Below, piece by piece: positions 33,675-42,064 of a stretch of 64,000 bases of DNA. The translations under genes were made by a program, and so were the position numbers. Each line of letters starts with the position of its first letter. Positions within the stretch are counted from its first letter, which is position 1. Source of the DNA: Streptomyces sp. RerS4 (lineage in GTDB: Bacteria > Actinomycetota > Actinomycetes > Streptomycetales > Streptomycetaceae); contig NZ_CP097322.1 in NCBI RefSeq assembly GCF_023515955.1, positions 1,178,001 to 1,242,000 on the forward strand, given 5' to 3'. The notes below the pieces were generated by a model. That model was given only the letters and a program-made list of their open reading frames with translations, was not told the origin of the DNA and searched no databases.

Positions 33675-34773
33675 TGTCGCACAGCCCCACATCCCGCAGC
33701 CGACGAGCACCGAGCCCCGGGCGGTCCTCGACGTCACCGGCTGGACCTGCCCGGCGCCCTTGCGGGACCGTCCCCGGATCGTGATGGGGCACGGCGGCGG
33801 GGGCGCGCTCTCGGCGGAGCTGGTGGAGCACCTGTTCGCCCCGGCGTTCGGTGGTGAGGTGCTCGCCGGGCTCGGGGACTCGGCTGCCGTCTCGCTGGGC
33901 GGTGTACGGCTGGCGTTCTCCACGGACTCGTACGTGGTGCGGCCACTGTTCTTCCCCGGTGGCAGCATCGGCGACCTGGCGGTCAACGGAACTGTCAACG
34001 ACCTCGCCATGAGCGGGGCCCAACCCGCTTATCTCTCCTGCGGGTTCATCCTCGAAGAGGGGGTGGAGCTGTCCGTGGTTGCACGTGTTGCCCAGGCCAT
34101 GGGCGTCGCCGCGCGGGCCGCCGGCGTGGAGGTGGTGACCGGGGACACCAAGGTGGTCGAGGCGGGCCACGGCGACGGGATCTACGTGAACACGGCCGGC
34201 ATCGGGATCATCCCGGACGGCGTGGACCTGCGCCCGCAGCGGGTGGTACCGGGCGATGTCGTGATCGTCAGCGGCGCGATCGGCCTGCACGGGGTGGCGA
34301 TCATGAGCGTCCGTGAGGGCCTGGAGTTCGGGGTGGACATCGAGAGCGACTGTGCGGCGTTGGGCGGGCTCGTCCAGGCCATGCTCGCCGTCACCCCTGA
34401 GCTACACGTGTTGCGTGACCCGACCCGGGGCGGCCTGGCCGCCTCGCTGAACGAGATCGCTGCCGCCTCCGGCACGGGGGTCCTCCTCCACGAGGGCCGA
34501 GTCCCGGTTCCGGAGGCGGTGGGCAACGCCTGCGCGATCCTCGGCCTCGACCCGCTGTACGTGGCCAACGAGGGCAAGCTCGTGGCCTTCGTACCCCCCG
34601 AGCACGCCGAGGCCGTCCTCGCCGCGATGCGCGCCCACCCCCTGGGGCGGGACGCGGCCGTCATCGGCGAGGCCGTCGCCGAACACCCGGGCATGGTGGT
34701 GGCCCGCACCGGCCTCGGCGGCACGCGGGTGGTCGACCTCCCGATCGGCGAGCAGCTCCCGCGCATCTGCTGA
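33667..34773 (+). CDS. hypE: HypE carbamoyl dehydratase
   Basis: A 368-aa PurM/ThiL-like protein that dehydrates the HypF-delivered carbamoyl group to cyanide on its C-terminal cysteine. The protein ends PRIC, with that essential cysteine. The start is uncertain: TTG 33667 overlaps the hypD stop and keeps [17 protein letters not shown], while ATG 33784 would begin at [14 protein letters not shown], where homology normally starts. Two palindrome sites lie inside. A G+C-rich hairpin directly follows the stop. Confidence 0.92.
   Translation: MPDVAQPHIPQPTSTEPRAVLDVTGWTCPAPLRDRPRIVMGHGGGGALSAELVEHLFAPAFGGEVLAGLGDSAAVSLGGVRLAFSTDSYVVRPLFFPGGSIGDLAVNGTVNDLAMSGAQPAYLSCGFILEEGVELSVVARVAQAMGVAARAAGVEVVTGDTKVVEAGHGDGIYVNTAGIGIIPDGVDLRPQRVVPGDVVIVSGAIGLHGVAIMSVREGLEFGVDIESDCAALGGLVQAMLAVTPELHVLRDPTRGGLAASLNEIAAASGTGVLLHEGRVPVPEAVGNACAILGLDPLYVANEGKLVAFVPPEHAEAVLAAMRAHPLGRDAAVIGEAVAEHPGMVVARTGLGGTRVVDLPIGEQLPRIC
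34078..34091. promoter_or_regulatory. Dispersed palindrome site (GTTGCACGTGTTGC)
   Basis: 12/14 match in hypE with the same A-to-G change in both halves (GTTGC twice), codons GTT GCA CGT GTT. Confidence 0.55.
34401..34414. promoter_or_regulatory. Dispersed palindrome site (GCTACACGTGTTGC)
   Basis: 12/14 match in hypE, codons CTA CAC GTG TTG (LHVL), including the rare CTA. Confidence 0.55.
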
Positions 34774-34797
34774 CCCACCCCACCCCCCGTGGGTGGG
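34774..34797 (+). terminator. Hairpin after hypE
   Basis: CCCACCCCAC at 34774-34783 pairs with GTGGGTGGG at 34789-34797, immediately after the hypE stop; a likely end of the hydrogenase operon transcript. Confidence 0.6.
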
Positions 34798-34989
34798 CGG
34801 CGGGCTCGGAGGCCCTCGGCACGCTTGGGGCCGTGCCGGACCCGGCATCCGTGGCACACCCCGGGGGGCGGCGGCGCGCCCCCCGGGGCCGGTGGCGGGC
34901 TCGGGGCCCGCCGCTACGAAGGCCGGCGGCACGCCTGACGCGCCGATACGGCTCCCGGCGGTCCGGCGAGCCGGGCCCCAGGGCCTTAC

Positions 34990-35215
34990 CCCTCCACGGC
35001 GGCGAGGGGCCGAACCGCCGTGGAGACGGCTACCCGTTACGGTTCCGTGCGGAACCGGGCATGATCGGTCGGCGGGCCCCGGGGGACGCGGGACCACTGG
35101 CGCCCGTGCGGTGGCCGTACCTGTCCACGGCGGCGGGGCGGTGGACCGACGTTCGACGCGGCGGCGCGTTACGGCGGGGAACGGGACCGGCCATGATCGG
35201 TGGTCTGCATCACGA
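34990..35215. repeat. Duplicated intergenic hairpin unit
   Basis: The 500-bp gap between hypE and the GNAT gene holds no gene I can support. It carries two diverged copies of a unit about 100 bp long: a TCCACGGCGGCG hairpin (34993-35003 pairs perfectly with 35016-35026; second copy about 35115-35140), then CGTTACGG, then a GGAACCGGGCATGATCGGT-like end (about 35050-35068 and 35179-35202). A related CCCGGCCATGATTCG occurs near 41178. Confidence 0.55.
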
Positions 35216-35273
35216 GGGGGCTGCGGCCCACGAGACCGCTCCCCCGCCGCTTCGACCCGCCGGGAGTACCCCC

Positions 35274-35729
35274 ATGTCCGACATCCAGGTCCGCGCCGCA
35301 CGACCCGAGGACCTCGCCCAGTGGCGCGTCCTGTACCGGGGCTACGCCGACTTCTACCGGGTCGAGCAGACCGACGAGGCGGCGGCGACGGTCTGGGGCT
35401 GGATCCACGACCCCGCCCACGAGGTGGGCGCCCTGGTCGCCGAGGACACCGAGGGCCGGCTCCTGGGACTGGCGCACTACCGCCCCTTCGCCCGCCCGCT
35501 GTCGGCGACCGTCGGCTGCTTCCTCGACGACCTGTTCGTGGCCCCGGAGCACCGGGGTTCGGGCGCGGCCGACCTGCTGCTCGGTGCCCTGCGCGAGCTC
35601 GCCGCCGAGCGCGGCTGGAGCGTGGTGCGGTGGATCACCGCCGACGACAACCACCGCGCCCGGTCGAAGTACGACCAGGTGGCGAACCGGACGATGTGGG
35701 TCACCTACGACATGACGCCCGGCCGCTGA
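35274..35729 (+). CDS. GNAT family N-acetyltransferase
   Basis: A 151-aa single-domain acetyltransferase. It starts IQVRAARPEDLAQWRVLY, and the acetyl-CoA-binding turn is LFVAPEHRGSGAADLLL (about residues 88-104), followed by DDNHRARSKYDQVA. ATG 35274 is preferred because it starts the canonical fold; the reading frame is open further upstream but without homology. The substrate is unknown. It stands alone between the repeat-rich gaps. Confidence 0.88.
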   Translation: MSDIQVRAARPEDLAQWRVLYRGYADFYRVEQTDEAAATVWGWIHDPAHEVGALVAEDTEGRLLGLAHYRPFARPLSATVGCFLDDLFVAPEHRGSGAADLLLGALRELAAERGWSVVRWITADDNHRARSKYDQVANRTMWVTYDMTPGR

Positions 35730-36200
35730 CCCGGCCGCTGACCGGGCCTGAGGGGGCCGTGCCGGCTCCACCAAGTTGCCCGACCCCGCCGCCCGGCGGC
35801 GCTCCTCGCCGCGTTGTCGAGACCTCCCAGGGCATCCGGTCAGCCACCATGAGCCTCTCCGCCTTGCGAGACCGACCGAAGCGGTCCGGCGGATCAGGGT
35901 CGGAGGCCTGAGTCGCCCGGCGCCGGCGGCGCCATGGCGTGTACCCCGGCCCGCAGGGCCGGGGGGAGGCAGAACCGAGGCGACGCCGCATCGGCGACCG
36001 ACGGCAGCGCGGCAGGGCGCGGTGACCAGGCGGGTCCGGCAGGGCGCGGTGACCAGGCGGGTCCGGCAGGGCGCGGTGACCAGGCGGGTCCGGCCGGCCG
36101 TGATCCGCCGGACGCCCTTCCCCGGCCGGGATCGGCCGTAGCCCGTCACCGGGGCGGTGGCGCGGGGCCGGGCGGCGGGCTGCTGCGGCGGGCGGGGGCT
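35730..36200. other. Gene-free gap of 471 bp
   Basis: Open frames here have no family resemblance, RBS or plausible composition. The only structured element I see is the 27-bp tandem repeat at 36011-36091. Confidence 0.55.
36011..36091. repeat. Tandem repeat, 3 x 27 bp
   Basis: Three identical 27-bp units starting GGCAGGGCGCGGTGACC at 36011, 36038 and 36065. Exact identity means recent expansion. In one frame it reads GHRALPDPP repeats, but no real gene is supported. Confidence 0.85.
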
Positions 36201-36470
36201 TCAGGTGCCCGAGACCGCGTCGTCGCACTGGGCGCAGACGCGGTCCGCGTAGCGCTCCGGGTACCACCGGGAGCCGGGCTCGGCGGGGGCCTGGGGTGGG
36301 GCGGGGCGCATCGCGAAGGTGTCCTTGCCGCAGCAGGTGCGGGGGCCCCGGACGGAGGTGGTGCCCGGGGCGGCCGGCGCCGCGTGGACGCGCCGTACGG
36401 AGGGTTCGGCCCCGGGCGGCAGGCCGCCGGGGGCCGGTTCGTCCTCGTACATCACGAGCGTCGTGCTCAT
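36201..36470 (-). CDS. Small cysteine-containing hypothetical protein (89 aa)
   Basis: An 89-aa protein beginning MSTTLVMYEDEPAPGG. It has a Pro/Ala-rich middle and two cysteine pairs, RTCCGKDTFAMRP and VCAQCDDAVSGT, suggesting a small metal-binding site. ATG 36470 is chosen because the longer frame to 36800 crosses the promoter region of the next gene. I do not recognise a family. Composition and third-position GC fit a real Streptomyces gene. Confidence 0.6.
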   Translation of the reverse strand: MSTTLVMYEDEPAPGGLPPGAEPSVRRVHAAPAAPGTTSVRGPRTCCGKDTFAMRPAPPQAPAEPGSRWYPERYADRVCAQCDDAVSGT

Positions 36471-36612
36471 GCTTCGACGATAGGCCTCCCGGCCCGCTGC
36501 CCGCCGGCCGGACCTGGCCGGACCCGGCCGGACCCGGCCGATCCCTCCGATCCCTCCGAGTCCTCCGAGCTCCTTCCGCGCGGTCCGCCCGGACCGACCG
36601 ATCAGACCCGCG

Positions 36613-36626
36613 CGCACACGTGTAAC
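36613..36626. promoter_or_regulatory. Last dispersed palindrome (CGCACACGTGTAAC)
   Basis: 11/14 match in the intergenic region upstream of the secreted hydrolase; rightmost member of the array. No better than 9/14 match was noticed from here to 64 kb. Confidence 0.5.
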
Positions 36627-36784
36627 GCGCCCCGTCTGCCCGACCTGTCGATCCATCAGGTCATCTGTCCCGGACCCTTGACTCCGCTCGCGCCAGTCGC
36701 GATCCTCGTCGCACCCTTTGTGCGGGGCATGACAAGTCATGCCTGGATGTCGACCGCGCCCCACGTCGAGCGAAGACACGAGTG

Positions 36785-38890
36785 ATGACCTTGACCCCAC
36801 ACCCTCACCCCCCGTCCCGCCCCCGCCGCCGGCTCGGGCGCCGCCCGGGGGCCGTCCTGACGCTGCTCCTCGCGGTGATGGCGATCCTGCTCGGCGGCCC
36901 CGTGCCCAGTTCCTCCGCCACCACCGACACCGCCGATCCCGGCTGGTGGAACCCGACGGCCCGGCCCGCCCCCGACTCCGGGATCAACGTCACCGGCGAA
37001 CCCTTCAAGGGCACCGACGCCCAAGGCCGCGTACGCGGCTTCGTGGACGCGCACGACCACCTGATGTCCAACGAGGGCTTCGGCGGCCGGCTCATCTGCG
37101 GCAAGCCCTTCTCCGACCTCGGTATCGCCGACGCGCTCAAGGACTGCCCGGAGCACTACCCCGACGGCACGCTCGCCATCTTCGACTTCATCACCAAGGG
37201 CGGCGACGGCAAGCACGACCCCGACGGCTGGCCCACCTTCAAGGACTGGCCCGCCCACGACTCCCTGACCCACCAGCAGAACTACTACGCGTGGGTCGAA
37301 CGCGCCTGGCGCGGCGGCCAGCGCGTCCTCGTCAACGACCTCGTCACCAACGGGGTGATCTGCTCGGTCTACTTCTTCAAGGACCGCGGCTGCGACGAGA
37401 TGACCGCCATCCGCCTCGAAGCGCAGAAGACGTACGACATGCAGGCCTACATCGACAAGATGTACGGCGGCCCCGGCAAGGGCTGGTTCCGCATCGTCAC
37501 CGACTCCACGCAGGCCCGCGAGGTGATCAAGCAGGGCAAGATGGCCGTCGTCCTCGGGGTGGAGACCTCCGAGCCCTTCGGCTGCAAGCAGATCCTCGAC
37601 GTCGCGCAGTGCTCCAAGGAGGACATCGACCGGGGCCTGGACGAGCTGCACAAGCTCGGCGTGCGCAGCATGTTCCTGTGCCACAAGTTCGACAACGCCC
37701 TGTGCGGCGTGCGCTTCGACGAAGGCGCCCTGGGCACCGCGATCAACGTCGGGCAGTTCCTGTCGACCGGAACCTTCTGGCAGACGGAGAAGTGCACCGG
37801 CCCGCAGCACGACAACCCCATCGGCCTCGCCCCGGCCCCGGGCGCGCAGAAGCACCTGCCGGCAGGGGTGAGCGTCCCCTCGTACGCCGCCGACGCGCGG
37901 TGCAACAGCCGCGGCCTGACCGACCTCGGCGAATACGCCGTACGCGGCATGATGAAACGCAAGATGATGCTCGAAATCGACCACATGGGCGTCAAGGCGG
38001 CCGGGCGCGCCTTCGACATCCTGGAGTCCGAGTCCTACCCCGGCATCATCTCCTCGCACAGCTGGATGGACCTCGGCTGGACCGAGCGGCTCTACAGGCT
38101 CGGCGGGTTCGCCGCCCAGTACATGAACGGCTCCGAGGGCTTCACGGCGGAGGCCGCGCGCACGAAGGCGCTGCGCGACAAGTACAACGTCGGCTACGGC
38201 TACGGAACCGACATGAACGGTGTCGGCGGCTGGCCCGCCCCGCGCGGCGCGACCACCCCGAACCCGGTGCGCTACCCCTTCCGCAGCGTCGACGGCGGCT
38301 CCGTCATCGACAAGCAGACCACCGGGCAGCGCACCTGGGACCTGAACACCGACGGCGCCTCGCACTACGGCCTCGTCCCGGACTGGATCGAGGACATCCG
38401 GCAGGTCGGGGGCCAGGGCGTGGTGGACGACCTCTTCCGGGGCGCGGAGTCCTACCTCGGCACGTGGGGCGCCTCCGAGCGGCACAAGGCGGGCGTCAAC
38501 CTCGCGGCGGGCAAAGCGACTTCGGCCAGCTCCGCCGAATGGAACCCGTTCGTCAGCTACGCGCCCGGCCGGGCCGTCGACGGCGACCGGGGCTCGCGTT
38601 GGGCCAGTGACTGGAGCGACGACCAGTGGCTGACGATCGACCTCGGGGCCGCGAGCCTGGTCGGCCGGGTGACCCTCGACTGGGAGCGCGCGTACGGCAG
38701 GTCGTACCGCGTGGAGCTCTCCTCCGACGGGACGAACTGGCAGACGGCCTGGTCCACCACCACGGGCGACGGCGGCCTGGACACGGCGCTGTTCTCCGGC
38801 ACCACCGCCCGCTACGTACGCATCCACGGGCTCGCCCGCGGCACCCAGTGGGGGTACTCCCTCCACGAGGTGGGCGTGTACAGCGGCTGA
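36785..38890 (+). CDS. Secreted amidohydrolase-like protein with C-terminal F5/8 (discoidin) domain
   Basis: A 701-aa exported protein. An Arg-rich n-region and hydrophobic stretch (AVLTLLLAVMAILLGG, about residues 24-39) form the signal peptide. The large central part has metal-hydrolase features of the amidohydrolase/M19 type: GFVDAHDHLMS, LGVETSEPFGCKQ, MLEIDHMGVKAA and SSHSWMDLG. The last 130 residues form a discoidin-type carbohydrate-binding domain (NLAAGKATSASS, AVDGDRGSRWASD, IDLGAASLVGRVTLDW). ATG 36785 follows an overlapping GTG at 36782. Substrate unknown. Confidence 0.85.
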   Translation: MTLTPHPHPPSRPRRRLGRRPGAVLTLLLAVMAILLGGPVPSSSATTDTADPGWWNPTARPAPDSGINVTGEPFKGTDAQGRVRGFVDAHDHLMSNEGFGGRLICGKPFSDLGIADALKDCPEHYPDGTLAIFDFITKGGDGKHDPDGWPTFKDWPAHDSLTHQQNYYAWVERAWRGGQRVLVNDLVTNGVICSVYFFKDRGCDEMTAIRLEAQKTYDMQAYIDKMYGGPGKGWFRIVTDSTQAREVIKQGKMAVVLGVETSEPFGCKQILDVAQCSKEDIDRGLDELHKLGVRSMFLCHKFDNALCGVRFDEGALGTAINVGQFLSTGTFWQTEKCTGPQHDNPIGLAPAPGAQKHLPAGVSVPSYAADARCNSRGLTDLGEYAVRGMMKRKMMLEIDHMGVKAAGRAFDILESESYPGIISSHSWMDLGWTERLYRLGGFAAQYMNGSEGFTAEAARTKALRDKYNVGYGYGTDMNGVGGWPAPRGATTPNPVRYPFRSVDGGSVIDKQTTGQRTWDLNTDGASHYGLVPDWIEDIRQVGGQGVVDDLFRGAESYLGTWGASERHKAGVNLAAGKATSASSAEWNPFVSYAPGRAVDGDRGSRWASDWSDDQWLTIDLGAASLVGRVTLDWERAYGRSYRVELSSDGTNWQTAWSTTTGDGGLDTALFSGTTARYVRIHGLARGTQWGYSLHEVGVYSG

Positions 38891-38900
38891 ACCGCCGCCC

Positions 38901-38939
38901 GGGGCCGGTCGGATGGGCGCGCCCGATCCGACCGGCCCC
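38901..38939 (+). terminator. Strong hairpin terminator
   Basis: GGGGCCGGTCGGAT at 38901-38914 is perfectly complementary to 38926-38939, with an inner GGGC/GCCC pair, 11 bp after the hydrolase stop. Confidence 0.85.
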
Positions 38940-38995
38940 GCTCGCCCCCCTCAGCACCAGCACCGCGCACCGCGCGCCCCGCACGAAAGGACCCC

Positions 38996-39589
38996 ATGGC
39001 ACGGATGCCGTCGGCCGAACGACGCCGGCAGCTGACCGAGGCGGCGATCCGCGCGATGACCCGCGACGGCGTGACCCGCACCACGACCCGCTCCATCGCC
39101 GCCGAGGCGGGCGTGTCGCTCAGCGTCTTCCACTACTGCTTCGACTCCAAGCAGGCCCTCCTCGAATCGGTCATCGAGGCGATCACCGCGCACTACATCT
39201 CGGTGGTGCGGGAGGCGATCCGCCCCAAACCCACCCTCCGCGAGACGGTCCGGGCCGGCTTCGAGGCCTACTGGGACCACGTCAGCGCGCAGCCCGGGGA
39301 GCACATGCTCACCTACGAACTGACCCAATACGCCCTGCGCCGGCCGGGGTTCGAGCACCTCGCCCGCCGCCAGTACGAGCTGTACGGGGAGACGTACGCG
39401 GAGTTGCTGCGACAGCTGCGCGACACCATGGACCTGAAACTGACCGTGCCCGTACCGGTGTTGGCGCGCTACCTGGCGGCGATGACGGACGGGCTGACGC
39501 TGAACGTCCTCGTGCTCGGGGACCGGGAAGCGGCGTCCGACCTGCTGGACCTCGTCACGGAACACGTCCTCGCGCTGGTGGACGCGTAG
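38996..39589 (+). CDS. TetR family transcriptional regulator
   Basis: A 197-aa TetR protein. The N-terminal HTH reads AAIRAMTRDGVTRTTTRSIAAEAGVSLSVFHYCF, where YCF replaces the more usual YYHF. The C-terminal ligand domain has the TetR_C layout (HMLTYELTQYALRRPG). It is convergent with the downstream aldehyde dehydrogenase gene. Ligand and targets unknown. Confidence 0.92.
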   Translation: MARMPSAERRRQLTEAAIRAMTRDGVTRTTTRSIAAEAGVSLSVFHYCFDSKQALLESVIEAITAHYISVVREAIRPKPTLRETVRAGFEAYWDHVSAQPGEHMLTYELTQYALRRPGFEHLARRQYELYGETYAELLRQLRDTMDLKLTVPVPVLARYLAAMTDGLTLNVLVLGDREAASDLLDLVTEHVLALVDA

Positions 39590-39655
39590 GCGACGTACGC
39601 GACGGACTCGACGGACTCGACGCAGGCGACCGGACGAAGTGGTCGGCAGCCGACC

Positions 39656-41056
39656 TCAGTTCGGGTCCGCAGCCTGCCAGACGGTGGTGATGTTGCAGAA
39701 CTCGCGGATGCCGTGTCCGGACAACTCCCGCCCGTACCCCGAGCGTTTGACACCGCCGAAGGGCAGGGCGGGGTGCGAGGCGGTCATGCCGTTGACGAAG
39801 ACGCCGCCCGCTTCGAGGTCGCGCACGAACTGTTCCAGGTCGGCGTCGTCGCGGGTCCAGACGTTCGAACTGAGCCCGAAGGGCGAGTTGTTGGCCCGCT
39901 CGACGGCCTCCTCCAGGCTTCCCACCCGGTAGAGGGTGGCGACGGGCCCGAAGGTCTCCTCCAGGTCGATGCGCATGTCCGGCGTGACGTCCGCGAGCAC
40001 CGTCGGCTCGTAGAACCAGCCGTCCTCGAAGCCGGGCGGCCGTCGGCCCCCGCACAGGACGGTGGCGCCCTGCCGTACGGCGTCGTCGACCAGCTCCTCC
40101 ACGTCGGAGCGGCCCGCCTCCGTGGCCAGCGGGCCGACGTCGGTGTCGGGCAGCATCGGGTCGCCGACGGTGAGCGCCGTCATGCCCTCGGTGAAGAGTC
40201 GGGCGAACTCGTCGTAGACGTCGGTGTGGACGATGAACCGTTTCGCGGCGATGCAGGACTGCCCGTTGTTCTGCACCCGGGCGGTCACGGCGGTACGGGC
40301 GGCGCGGGCGATGTCGGCCGACGGCATGACGATGTAGGGGTCGCTGCCGCCGAGCTCCAGCACCGTCTTCTTGACCTCGTCGCCCGCGACGGAGGCCACG
40401 GCACGGCCGGCGGGTTCGCTGCCCGTCAGGGTGGCGGCCGCCACCCGGGGGTCGCGCAGGACGCCCTCCACGGCGGCGGAGCCGATGAGGAGGGTCTGGA
40501 AGCAGCCGCGCGGGAACCCGGCGCGTTCGAAGAGGTCGCCCAGGTACAGGGCCGTCTGGGGGACGTTCGAGGAGTGTTTGAGCAGGCCCACGTTGCCCGC
40601 CATCAGCGCCGGCGCGGCGAAGCGGACGACCTGCCAGAGGGGGAAGTTCCACGGCATGACCGCCAGGACCACGCCGATGGGGCGGTAGCGCACCCGTACG
40701 GTGGAGGCGCCCGCGTCGCGCACGTCGGTGTCGGCGGGCCGCTCGTCGGCGAGGAGGGACTCGGCGTGGGCGGCGTACCAGCGCATGGCCTTGACGCACT
40801 TGGCGGCTTCCGCGCGGGCCGCCGCCAGCGGTTTGCCCATCTCGATGGTCATGGTGCGGGCGATGTCCTCACCCTCCGCCTCCAGGAGGTCGGCGGCGCG
40901 CTCCAGGAGCGCGGCCCGCTCGGCGAAGCCGGTGCGCCGGTAGGTGGCGGCGGTCCGGGCGGCCTCGGCGAGGGCGGCTTCGATGCCGTCGGCGTCGAGC
41001 GCGTCGAAGGTGCGCAGCGTCCGGCCTGTCGTGGGGTTGACGGTGGCGATGGGCAT
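39656..41056 (-). CDS. NAD(P)-dependent aldehyde dehydrogenase (succinate-semialdehyde type)
   Basis: A 466-aa ALDH. Motifs: MPWNFPLWQVVRF (cofactor), LTGSEPAGRAVA, ELGGSDPYIV with the catalytic Glu, and NNGQSCIAAKRF with the catalytic Cys. Opening SPATVNPTTG-like residues and FGGVKRSGYGRELSGHGIREF fit the GabD/SSADH branch. The start at 41056 gives MPIATVNPTTGRTL. Likely role in 4-aminobutyrate or related semialdehyde oxidation; exact substrate unproven. Confidence 0.92.
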   Translation of the reverse strand: MPIATVNPTTGRTLRTFDALDADGIEAALAEAARTAATYRRTGFAERAALLERAADLLEAEGEDIARTMTIEMGKPLAAARAEAAKCVKAMRWYAAHAESLLADERPADTDVRDAGASTVRVRYRPIGVVLAVMPWNFPLWQVVRFAAPALMAGNVGLLKHSSNVPQTALYLGDLFERAGFPRGCFQTLLIGSAAVEGVLRDPRVAAATLTGSEPAGRAVASVAGDEVKKTVLELGGSDPYIVMPSADIARAARTAVTARVQNNGQSCIAAKRFIVHTDVYDEFARLFTEGMTALTVGDPMLPDTDVGPLATEAGRSDVEELVDDAVRQGATVLCGGRRPPGFEDGWFYEPTVLADVTPDMRIDLEETFGPVATLYRVGSLEEAVERANNSPFGLSSNVWTRDDADLEQFVRDLEAGGVFVNGMTASHPALPFGGVKRSGYGRELSGHGIREFCNITTVWQAADPN

Positions 41057-41203
41057 GGTCCGACCTTCCTACGAGGAACCCGCCCCTCCGACCCTGCCCG
41101 CAGCCCCCCGCCCCCGCAAGGCGAGAACCGGCGGCATGCCCGAGACACCCCAGACACCCCGAGACACCCCGAGCGGGCCCGGCCATGATTCGCCGGACAC
41201 CCG

Positions 41204-42007
41204 CTAGCGGCGGCCTCGGGGCTTGCCGCGCTTGGCGGCCTTGGGGGCGGCGGAGCCGCCGCGCGCGGGCTTGCCGCCCGACTTCGCGCCGCTCTTGCCC
41301 GTCGGCTTCGCGCCCGTCTTGGCGCCCGTCTTCGCGCCCGGCTTGCCGCCGCCCGCGTCGGCGCGCTTGCGCTGCTTGGGCTGCGGCGGCGTCGGCGGAC
41401 GTCCCCGGGTGCTGTTCACCGTCCGGCCGCGGACGATGCCGATGAACTCCTCCACCAGGTCGGTGGTCTTCTCCTCCGGCCAGGACAGCGCGACCCGCGA
41501 CTCAGGGGCGTCCGAGACGGTGCGGTAGGTGAGGTCCTTGCGGTGGTGCAGGCGGGCCAGCGACTGCGGTACGACGAGGACGCCGATCCCGGCCGCGACC
41601 AGCTCGATCGCGTCGGCCGTGGTCTGCGGACGTTCGAAGGCGGGGCGCCCGGGGAGGGTCTCCCAGCCGAGCACGTCGTCGAGGGGGTGCAGCACGATCT
41701 CGTCGGCGAGGTCCTCGGTCGACACCTCCTCCACGGCCGCCACGAGGTGGTCCTTCGGGACCACGACCACGGTCGTCTCGGTGTAGAGGGGGATCGCGCT
41801 GAGGTCCGTCCGGTCCACGGGGAGCCGTACGAATCCGGCGTCGGCGCCGCTGCCGCGCAGCAGGTCGAAGGCCTCCGCGGAGGGCACCTGCACGAGGGTC
41901 AGCGGTACGTCGGGCAGCCGCTCGTTCCAGATCCGCACCCACTTCGTGGGCGTCACTCCCGGGACGTAGGCGAGCCGGAACGAAGGGGATGCATCCGAGC
42001 CTGTCAC
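41204..42007 (-). CDS. LysR-type effector domain without HTH, with Lys/Gly/Ala basic tail
   Basis: A 267-aa protein. Residues 1 to about 195 are a LysR substrate-binding fold (FRLAYVPGVTPTKW, RLPVDRTDLSAIPLYTE, ELVAAGIGVLVVPQSLAR). The first 60-90 residues of a normal LysR protein, with the winged HTH, are missing, and the start at 42007 leaves no room for them. The C-terminal 70 residues are a run of GAKTGAK/GAKSGGKP repeats ending GKPRGRR, like the histone H1-like tails of actinobacterial DNA-binding proteins (HupS). The tail could supply DNA binding. Divergent from the DUF5997 gene, 57 bp apart. Confidence 0.85.
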   Translation of the reverse strand: MTGSDASPSFRLAYVPGVTPTKWVRIWNERLPDVPLTLVQVPSAEAFDLLRGSGADAGFVRLPVDRTDLSAIPLYTETTVVVVPKDHLVAAVEEVSTEDLADEIVLHPLDDVLGWETLPGRPAFERPQTTADAIELVAAGIGVLVVPQSLARLHHRKDLTYRTVSDAPESRVALSWPEEKTTDLVEEFIGIVRGRTVNSTRGRPPTPPQPKQRKRADAGGGKPGAKTGAKTGAKPTGKSGAKSGGKPARGGSAAPKAAKRGKPRGRR

Positions 42008-42064
42008 CCCGCCAGGTTACCGGTCGTGGTCGGAGGTAGCGCACATGCTCGATACCCTTGACCC

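Noticed and set aside
36001..36100. CRISPR-like spacing of the 27-bp repeats
   Set aside because: Units are directly adjacent with no spacers, there is no palindromic repeat structure and no cas gene in the window.
34774..36200. Possible transposon remnant in the repeat-rich gap
   Set aside because: No transposase fragment or terminal inverted repeat with target duplication could be found.
2542..36626. The dispersed palindrome as BldD boxes
   Set aside because: The BldD consensus as I recall it (TNACNC, one A/T, GNGTNA) has an odd length with a central A/T; the sites here are one base shorter, with an even-length core CACGTG. The two are not in register.
2542..36626. The dispersed palindrome as canonical ParB parS sites
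   Set aside because: Positions 4 and 11 are A and T in nearly all copies instead of T and A; only one site (12707) approaches parS. Kept as a hypothesis about a related protein, not as parS.
36201..36800. 199-aa version of the small Cys protein
   Set aside because: The N-terminal extension runs across the promoter of the secreted hydrolase and has no coding character; ATG 36470 is used.
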